Source: Alitta virens
Lineage: Eukaryota; Annelida; Polychaeta; Phyllodocida; Nereididae
DNA length: 64,000 nucleotides
Direction: 5' to 3'
Assembly (NCBI GenBank): GCA_932294295.1
Contig: OW028574.1
Coordinates: forward strand, 28,900,145-28,964,144
The notes beneath the pieces were generated by a model. The model had not been told where the DNA came from, made no database searches, and worked only from the letters and a program-made list of their open reading frames with translations. Positions 55,781 to 64,000 of the stretch are shown in pieces; positions within the stretch are counted from its first letter, which is position 1, and the number at the start of each line of letters is the position of its first letter. The position numbers and the translations under genes are program-made.

Positions 55781-58650
55781 TGCTTATATCACTAAATTTA
55801 GCAGGAAAAACCTCTATACCATAGAGTCAATAGTCTCTTTTACGTCCTTGCTGATGAGAGTGTTGTAATCAGATTAATGAATAATGGGTTTAATGAAATA
55901 GGATTAGAAAAGTCGGTCCATCTGTAGTTACAAACTGCCTTCGTATTGTGGGGAAACAAGATACTGCCTTATGCCATGGAGACACTATTTCAAATAGTGT
56001 ATATTAGGAAGCAAATGTAATGTTTTATAATTCATAATGATTAATGAATCATTAAAAACCAAATATTTACTACGTGTAACAGTCTCTATCCGTGGCATCC
56101 AGCTGGCAAACTTTGTGACCACCAGCCCGCCCCCAGAATGCTAGTCTTTGTGAATGAGACTCTTAGTCAGTCTTAGGGCTGAAAGGGGCAGACCTGGCAT
56201 GCCCTAATCTTGACCTATGCGCAGAGGAAACGTCCAGCCAGTGGCCAGTGACCGCAGCTTTATGAGCAGGGCTTCCCGCCTGGAAAGTGCGCTCAGTGTT
56301 AGCTCACTGTTGGATCTGGAGCCATTTCCTGCTGTCGATAACACTCGATAGAGGCCAGTACCGTGTTCTTCTCACATTGAATTTGTAGGAGCAGGGTTCA
56401 ATGAACTGAGACAATATGAAGCCCCCTGGGGATATTTGCCTACCACATGGAACTTGAGATGATTGTCGCTAGTTGTGTCAAGCCGATTGATTGCTTGACC
56501 AATGTATTTTTGTCATCCACTAGCATAATTGACGGTTAATACTATTTCATTTTTTGTTGTACATAGTTTTCAAGATTGCTCAGATCAGACTTTCTTGAGT
56601 GAAGTACCTGGAAATAGCACCAGTCAAATAACTACATGCGATCATGGAAAAAACTAATTGGGAAAGTCTTTTGGCCGTTTCACTTTAACGTCCCTGGAGG
56701 TGAGACAATTATCACGTGACTTCCGGTGGCCGCAAGGGTGGTCAGTTGCCTTGTCCTTAAGACGCCTGACTGGAGACCCCTCCCTTAAGGTCTTGCTTAT
56801 CTCGATGGTGGTAGGGCCAGGGCGCCTTGTACTGAAGATATGTTGGTAGTATAAAAAAAACAAAAAAAACTAAAAGCCCGTTTAAGCTTGGATAAACCAG
56901 AGATTTTGCAAGTCTCAATGAAAGGTCAATTTTAAGGATTAAAATTCTCCTTAATTGCAGTACATCCTTTATGTCGCTTATTCTACGAGAATGAATCGAA
57001 AGGAAGGTATTTTCCACCCAAGAAATACATCATTATGGAAATAACATTAACTTAGTTAATTCCATCTTGTGAGGGTGCAGGGTTGTCTAACGTTGACATA
57101 CACCAGCAAATTATTTCCGTATCCATGGCAACTAAGTCGCTACCGTCCATTAAGCTTCTGTCATGCTAATGTGTCAGCCGTAATTATTTCCTGCTGATGG
57201 TGCGAGGCATCGCCAAGCAATTAGGCCTTATCTTTTTATCCTTATGAATTACGTAATCAAATGTCGCTTAGTGAGTGATGCCAGATATTGGTATCTATAG
57301 CAGAAAGGTACACGTACAGACAGTACAGCTGCACCGGTCTATTGCGGATATTCAGACTCTTATCCCGGACCAAGTATAGTACAGTAGTATACCCATACAT
57401 AGGGCTGCAAATAGCTAACGTTTTATTGCTTGTATACATTGTATATTAACCAATGCTTGCCTTATGAAAATTTAGTTAGTTTCAAAAGACCTGTCAAATT
57501 GAACCTAGACAAAGCCAGAAAATGTATGCTATACAATGCTACCTGCCACTGAACGTGACGGTCTGGCTACAGCTGGCTACTCAAAGCTTGATCTAAAAGG
57601 ACATGTTAATATGTTAGATACATTTCTGACATTTACCAAGGTTAATATTTTTCAGTGGTGGCCGGTGTAAGCCAACTATAAGCTAGGAGTAGAAAGAAGC
57701 CGCTTGCTTTTAGCCAGTTATAGCTACAGCCAGGAATAGGTTGCTACAGCTGTCTAAGAGTTCTTTATGAAACTGTATGCAGGGTTCTTTTTAGTCACTG
57801 AATAGTTGAACTGCTTCCTAACATACATCGATTGAAGATATTCAAAATACTTTCACAGATTAATTTAGACTATTGACAGGCAAATAGCAGCGTAACCATT
57901 GAGGTTGCAGGAAGATAACTGCCAGAACTTTGCCATAAACAACAACGTTGCTTTAGTTGTTATCGCGTGGACATGTGCTTGGTGTGCCCGGATGTCATTC
58001 TACCCGTCAAATCAGATTAGCCAGGAGAAATCGCCAGGTGATGGGATACTAAGACCACTGACCTGTATACATGGACAGCTTATCAACCCCAGATGGGTGA
58101 AGCCATTATGCCGCCATCTTGGTACTCTGTTCTCCTGTTCACCCCTCTCCACCCCCCATTAGGAATAGCTGTGTTTTACAATGATGTCACTAACATTGCT
58201 TCAGATACAAGTATGATTTATTGTCAACATAAATATAATAAATCAACAATGCAAAGAAAGGAAAATAAGGTATAAGCTGCAATTTAATGATCAAAACAGT
58301 CAAAACTCTTCGCACAATATCATAGTTTAAGCACTGGATGATGGCACTTCATATATATACATGTGATAATTAACCAAACAAACTGATCAGCAGATAGTAC
58401 AACGATACATCATGGCACAAAGTTAACGAGTCAAATACTCCTTAGATTACATTATTACTTTCATAACATTAATCACATCATAAGTAAGACTCAACCTAAA
58501 CAAACAAGTACAATGAGAGTTATATATCAAATCAATGTCAGCTCAATTAAATACGTTTACATGGGCTCTTTAGCTGCTAGGTGCTGCACAAGAGCATGTA
58601 TCCCTTTGTTGACTATTTCTTCACTAGTGTGTACTTAAAATGACACCTAT
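55781..58650. other. Non-coding region
   Basis: It contains the second 300-bp dispersed repeat (57470-57755) and no credible exon. Confidence 0.5.
57470..57755. repeat. Dispersed 300-bp repeat, copy 2
   Basis: A direct-orientation copy of 52440-52790, diverged and with indels. Confidence 0.8.
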
Positions 58651-60666
58651 TTACTGGTGTTTAAATAATATCAATTTTCCTAGAGTTTTTCTAACTATCT
58701 TACCAGTAACTTGCTCATTGTACTTCGCAGCCAGGTGATGAAGTCTCACCTTGCAATAACACTCTGAAATGCATTTAATCAATGCAAACACATGATTAGT
58801 AGTAGGCTCTGTGTCAAACATATGGTCTTTGAGAGAGTCAAAGGTTTTTGAGGTGACTTTGCACAGAACATCATGAGTAATGGCTGGAATGACACCTGGG
58901 GCTCGAGGTAGTCCCTGTTTTGTAGCTAACAATCGCTGGAAAGCTCTCTCAGTTTCTAGACACACCTTTACTACACTTTGAGATGGTTTAGTTAGACCAC
59001 CTCTGTCTTTGATGGCAATGAGGCTGTGTGCCATGTTATCTTCACAAAACTCAGAGGTCAGGACAGCACAGCATTTTTCACAATGGATCCTTGATTTAAC
59101 CATTGATACCACATAGCCTGAAATATAGCCGACCACTGCTTCTTTGAAGTCAGACAATGAGAAGAGGTCCTCCACTTGTGTGTGGTCATCATTGGGTTGT
59201 TCCTCGAGGATCGTGTCATGACGCCTTGCAACTAACATGTCACCAGTGGCATCAGGCACAGCAGACTTCAAGGATCCAGCTGAGGATCCACAGTGAAGAA
59301 TTGTTGTGTTTGTCCTGCGAAACATTTAATCTCATGTCGCACAATCATCCATTTGTAGCAAGCCGTGAATTGCCGCACAGTTGGATTGTTGTTAAATCCA
59401 CCAGCAGACCTGATCCCTGCAAAAAGTAGCTCTAGGTGATCTTGACTTAATTTATAAGTCAGAAGATAGGACAAGGAGGAATCTGATGGTTTCACATGAA
59501 GAAAGTAGATGTGTTTGACACTAGTAAGTGTCATCAAGAAACCAATGAAGGTGGTTTTCCTAGGGGTTGATGTGATTGGTCTGCCAGTTGGATCCCTGAG
59601 TGATCTGATGTAGGCCTCAACTTTTTCCAAAAATGGCAAGAAGATCTCTTCATTTCGTTCTCTTAGTGGTTCCTTGAATTTTTTTCCGAATGGGTTTCTT
59701 GAATTTAACAAATCAAAAAGATGGTCAAAATATTCAATGAATCTACATGTAGCATCACTTCCCGAAAATTCTGGCAAATGGAGATCATCTCTGCAGAAGT
59801 GAAGAGCATCAGCCACACTAGAGCTGAGGGTCTGAGCAGCCAGGTTCACTTTCATTTTCTGTGTTTTCCAGGCTAAATGGGCTGCTCTCAGTTTGTTTCC
59901 TAATCTCAGTCCTTCCTCTTGTTGTAGTTTGTGAAGGGACTCCACATATTGCCACTCCACTTTATTACCATCGCCATCCACAATAATGCCACATGAAGTC
60001 AGTGTATTTCTCACTAACTTCAGCATGTGACAAGCATCAAGGATGATGTAAATGGGCTCTGAAGGATTACCTGGATTTGGGAAACTGGGCTTCAAATCAT
60101 CAACATTAGCTGAAACACCAAGCTCTTTCATCATGGCAAAGTGACACGATGGAACATCACATGTCAGAGAAACAACTTTCAAACCAACATCAGCCATTTT
60201 TTCTAGGCACTGCATAACAAGATTAGCCTTTTCTGCACCTGTGAGACCATTCACAAAGAAGTATCCAACTGGTACTTTCCAACCCTCATTCAAGCCTACA
60301 GCCATGAAGACAAGAGACTCTGTAGCAATAGCTGCTGAGTCATCATCAATGCCAGTACCAAGGTCAACAAATCCTGTCAATCGTTTGCCATCCCATGCAA
60401 TGTGCTTCTTGATAGCCATTTCATCCATCATTAATGAGCACACAACCTCCTTTCCACTTTCTTTAGCAGCGCACACTCTCTGCTTCAAAACAACAAATAC
60501 ATCCTCAGTGAATCCAGGACTTCCATGCACACCTGTATACCATCTTCTGATAGTTGATGGATGTGGGAGACTGAGATCAAATGTGTCTGGGACATAATTG
60601 TATGCTTTGGCCGAGGAAAAGTTGAGAGTAAGGGCAAAGGACTTCAAGAGGGGATCATACTCCTGC
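58651..60666 (-). pseudogene. P-element / THAP9-like transposase, 3' exon with one frameshift
   Basis: It opens behind an acceptor (TTTTTCCAG/GCAG at about 60667) and reads EYDPLLKSFALTLNFSS, then LPHPSTIRRWYTGVHG, typical of P-type transposases. Catalytic-core features: MMDEMAIKKH (Asp), LTCDVPSCHF (Asp), ILDACHMLKLVRN (the DxxHxxKxxRN box of the GTP-binding insertion) and SQDHLELLFAGIRSAGG (last acidic residue), followed by NNNPTVRQFTACYKW. The first frame stops at 59268. The C-terminal part (GYISGYVVSMVKSRIHCEKC, EFCEDNMAHSLIAI) continues in the next frame from about 59325 to the stop at 58651, so one single-base indel separates them. The N-terminal THAP DNA-binding domain is not found; it should be on upstream exons. 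The product would be a nuclear DNA transposase or a domesticated relative. Confidence 0.85.
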
Positions 60667-62795
60667 CTGGAAAAACTCCATAACTACAATATGGTGTTTT
60701 AGATCTGAATTTGTGGCCATTGATTTTGTAGTTGTCCTTATCATCCATAGGTTTGAACTTTGAGGGCATCAGAATTGACATGACAAAGCCATGTTAACAA
60801 ATATCTTAGACGGGAGAAGGGTAACTAGTAACTAGCAACTTGACTTTTTTGAATTGAAATGGGTTACTTAATATTACTTACATCATCAACGAAAGCAATA
60901 GTGTCCAAGTAGTGCCACGAGTTTGCTCTCCAACCAAATGGTCAGTACGCATTGTAAGTGTGGACTGCAGATTATATTCTCATCACAGGGCAACTATGTG
61001 GCTATCCTATGCTGTCAACCTCATATCAATGTATGTATATGAACTGGCAGCCAGAGAGATTAGGTCCTCCCTCTAGTACTCCCTTGAAACTGCTAGAGGG
61101 CGTGCGCTGCTTTATCGGAAGCGGATGTAGATGTCGCTTGCTGCGGCCGCCATCTTGATGGGTCTGCGGAGTCCCTGATAAGCCCGTTATGTTTACAGAG
61201 TTCACGTTTCTGTAAAATCTATGAAAGTATTTCCGCCGACCCAAATTGTTTTCCGCTGTGAACTGCAGATACTGCCAGATAGCTGTTAGTAGACCCAATG
61301 CTCTCTAGGTTTCAAACTTTCAATTCAAGTGGGTTAGACATGCAGGAAATGACTACTGTCAAACTACACAACTTCACTTGAGATAATGACCGTTATAAAT
61401 GATACATGTATATTATGTGCCTGGTATAATAAATTTTATGCAGTCTCAGTCCAATACATTCCTTTTCTACTGTAGGTCCTACTAGTACTATCTGGGATTT
61501 TCCTGCAGACCCTGTAGTTTCCCATTTTAATCTCTGGAGCCCTATAAATTCGTTTTCTCAGCAAATAAGTCAGAGAACAAGTACAACAGCTGTTGATTTT
61601 TACTATCAGATTACTGCTGCTCATGTTGCATATGGGTACTGAGGTTATAATCAGTAAGAGAGTTATTTGATTATGCTAGACATGGTAAGTTAATTGTTTG
61701 TCATGATTGTATATGGGTTAAAATTTCAGAACTGCAAAAACAATGTCTCTGCCTGTTTAGAACCTCCTGTGCAGAGAGTTTTGCGAAATGACAGTAAATC
61801 TTGTCCTCAAAACATTTTTCAAACTTTAAGCAAAATTTCTGTGTGATGTCATGTCAATATCTTGCATACTTGTTAAAATATAAGCTTATGAAAATTCATA
61901 TTTGGCCAAATAGGCATGTCTCCAGCAATATTTCATTGTCTCAACATGTTTCCCTCTCCACAAAATCTACCACAAGTGAGGAAGTACAGTCAAAATAAAA
62001 GAAAGTGTTCATATTCTATTTTTCCATTCTAATTTTAATCCATATTGGGGCAATGTGCAAATGCAGCACAAAAATATTACACTGTCCCTGGGGATATGTC
62101 ATTAGTGTCACGCCGCCACCTGTTGGATTGTGGAAAAAAATATGTGGCCTGATATTCCTGAGACACCTCAATGACATCATCATTGGAAAGTTGCAGACAT
62201 CATTCCAGACAGGTGAGACAATATTTCCATTTTTCAGGCCATTGTAAACAATTTAAAAATTCAAAACTGGTTGTCCCCTTGTTTAAAGTCATCAGAAAAC
62301 GGTAGATTATAGTTTTGCAAATGTTTGTGTCAACTACATGGCATGCCTGATATTTAGCCTGGTGAAATACCTTCCTAAAAAAATTAAAATGGCAGCCGTT
62401 TGCTTTTTGTTAAACACCAGATGTCTCTGTAATTGCTATTTTGTCATTAGGAACACAAGTCATTAGGGAACGTGACACTTGTGACATGTTTTGTTACTCG
62501 AATGACGAAATTGTCAATTTGATAAATTCTGAGTTGCAATAACATGTTATTATTTGTAATTATTTACGATTCTTATTATATATTAGGTAATCAAAGTGAT
62601 ACCAATGGTGTACTGTTGATTTTGTTTGGATTTTGAGCTGTTACCACAGTATGTGACACAAATGACAAATAGGTGTGATGCTAATGACAGGCATTCCTGT
62701 AATCATGAGATACCGAGAGATGTATGTCAGATTTAACACTTATTATTTTGCCCCTCCTGACTTGAATGCTTATCTTTCTGCTTTGATGTTTTCAG
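60667..62795. other. Region between the divergent transposase and the 62.8-kb gene
   Basis: No clear exon. A donor CCAGACAG/GTGAGA at 62212/62213 on the plus strand could end a 5' UTR exon of the next gene, with the intron running to 62795. I did not find a THAP domain here for the minus-strand transposase. Confidence 0.4.
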
Positions 62796-62815
62796 GGTAA
62801 CTTCATGCCAGGAAA

Positions 62816-64000
62816 ATGCCGATGTCAGCAGCTGAAAGGGCCAGAAAGTACCGAGAGAAAATTAAACAAAACCCTGAGGAATATGGGAGGTATTATAAAC
62901 AAAAGAAACATGAATATTATATGAAGACCAGAAAGCTAATCAACCAACAAAATGAGAGAGAACAACGCAAGACTCGGCGCAATTGGAGGAGAAATCAAAA
63001 TCATAGAAGAGATCGTCTGCGAAAAGAAAATGACTGTGTCAACTTTACCCCACCGTCAAGTCCTACAGACAGCGTGGAAAATGAAGCACTTCAACTCGGT
63101 CCTCCTGAAAATGTTGAAGATGCTGCTCCACAACCTGGTCCCAGCAAAGGAAGTATTTCGGAGTCAGCTAAGAAAAAAAGGACTCAAAGGAAAATTAAAA
63201 AGACAGAAAGAAAACTAAAGATGATAGAGGAAGAAATGAACAAACTGAAGATCAAACTGAAATCATCACATAAGCAGAATCAGAGGTTGAAAAAACAGCT
63301 GGAAAATAAGTCAATGGCGACACCACAACGAAAAGCCAAAAATCAAATGGAGAGCTCTCCAAGATCCCTACGGAAGACTCTAGTGTTCCATAATGCTCTG
63401 GTCAAAGAACTTCAAGAAACATCTGAAGAGTATTGCAAAAAAGGAAAAGCACAAGAGAAGCAAATACTGAACAAAGTCTTAGCAGGAAAAGTTCTGAAGA
63501 GGTACAAGTTATTGTCAAAGGCTAAGAAAGAGCTGGGAATAGTAACTACCAGTCAAAATCGAAGGAAAGCCACAACTAAGTCTTTAAAATATGACAAGAA
63601 GAAGTTTGACAGATTTTCATGCAAAACAACATCTCAAGCAGTCAAGAAGTTCTTCTTGCAGGACATCAACAGCAGACCAGCCCCAGGCAAGAAAGACACA
63701 GTAACCAGACAGAAAATAAAGATGCAAAAACGATATCTAAACGATACAGTGAAAAATCTGCACAAAAAATTTTGCCAGGAATTTCCTGGAATCAAAATAT
63801 CTTACACTGCCTTCAATAAGCTGAAACCATTCTGGGTGGTACCAGTAAAAGCCAGGGAAACTTGTGCTTGCCGTAAATGTGCTAACATTCAGCACAAGGC
63901 AGAGGCACTCCACCAAGCTGGAGCAATTGCTTCGAAGGATCTTGCATCATTAATTGATGAAACAACTTGTTCATTTTCTTACAATTGTGCATATGGCATG
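62816..64000 (+). CDS. Unrecognised basic coiled-coil protein, 5' 395 codons (runs off the window)
   Basis: The second in-frame ATG follows at once (MPM); the acceptor TGATGTTTTCAG precedes at 62795. The frame is open without a stop to base 64000. Residues 1-80 are highly basic (ERARKYREKIKQNPEEYGRY, REQRKTRRNWRRNQNHRRDR). A Ser/Pro-rich acidic linker follows (FTPPSSPTDSVENE), then a Lys/Glu-rich coiled coil at about residues 130-185, another basic helical stretch, and Cys350-x-Cys352-x2-Cys355 followed by more Cys, suggesting metal binding. Another ATG at 62804 opens a short overlapping frame in a different register. I recall similar uncharacterised proteins in invertebrates and fish, sometimes transposon-like, but cannot name a family. 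A nucleic-acid-binding role is an inference. Confidence 0.75.
   Translation, partial: MPMSAAERARKYREKIKQNPEEYGRYYKQKKHEYYMKTRKLINQQNEREQRKTRRNWRRNQNHRRDRLRKENDCVNFTPPSSPTDSVENEALQLGPPENVEDAAPQPGPSKGSISESAKKKRTQRKIKKTERKLKMIEEEMNKLKIKLKSSHKQNQRLKKQLENKSMATPQRKAKNQMESSPRSLRKTLVFHNALVKELQETSEEYCKKGKAQEKQILNKVLAGKVLKRYKLLSKAKKELGIVTTSQNRRKATTKSLKYDKKKFDRFSCKTTSQAVKKFFLQDINSRPAPGKKDTVTRQKIKMQKRYLNDTVKNLHKKFCQEFPGIKISYTAFNKLKPFWVVPVKARETCACRKCANIQHKAEALHQAGAIASKDLASLIDETTCSFSYNCAYGM

Noticed and set aside
55970..56010. Possible sixth ultra-short palindrome (GCCATGGAGACACTATTTC)
   Set aside because: The inner hairpin is present, but the right end TCCATG and a matching flank are missing.
62952..63218. 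88-codon frame at 62952
   Set aside because: It is a shadow of the 395-codon frame that starts at 62816.

Overview
The window looks like a piece of an AT-rich metazoan nuclear genome, most likely a marine invertebrate. The evidence is spliceosomal introns with GT-AG junctions, a NACHT-WD40 gene of animal type, a THAP9/P-element-like transposase, DIRS/Ngaro tyrosine-recombinase retrotransposons, tRNA-derived SINEs and many MITEs. The species cannot be named from sequence alone.

Layout. 0-7.4 kb: nested copies of a minisatellite-carrying repeat family in both orientations; two opposed copies (903-1590 and 3853-4605) flank a decayed DIRS-like retrotransposon fragment whose recombinase frame is still long. 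7.7-15.75 kb, minus strand: a multi-exon gene for a DUF4062-like / NACHT / WD40 protein of the NWD1/NWD2 kind. Most exons can be placed by splice sites and phase. One exon carries a perfect 101-bp-arm inverted duplication that breaks the frame, and a second frame break lies near 9.27 kb. 15.8-21.9 kb: non-coding, with a hAT-like MITE and a possible first exon of a plus-strand transcript. 21.95-30.46 kb, minus strand: an about 8.5-kb Ngaro/DIRS-superfamily retrotransposon with Gag (CCHC knuckle), RT/RNase H and tyrosine recombinase. Its short terminal repeats are arranged A1...B1-A2-B2, and spliceosomal introns interrupt Gag. 30.5-58.6 kb: no credible coding exon; SINEs, MITEs, microsatellites and dispersed repeats. 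58.65-60.67 kb, minus strand: P-element/THAP9-like transposase with one frame break. 62.8-64 kb, plus strand: the first 395 codons of an unrecognised, very basic, coiled-coil protein that runs off the window.

The most unusual signals are: (1) five tiny palindromes (21-33 bp, CATGGAGTC...GACTCCATG), four flanked by exact 7-bp direct repeats and the fifth by a 6/7 match, which look like an ultra-short MITE family or long excision footprints; (2) the intron-bearing Ngaro-like element; (3) the 109-bp inverted duplication inside the NACHT exon; (4) the two minisatellite elements with self-complementary ACTCGGCGAGT units flanking a DIRS relic.
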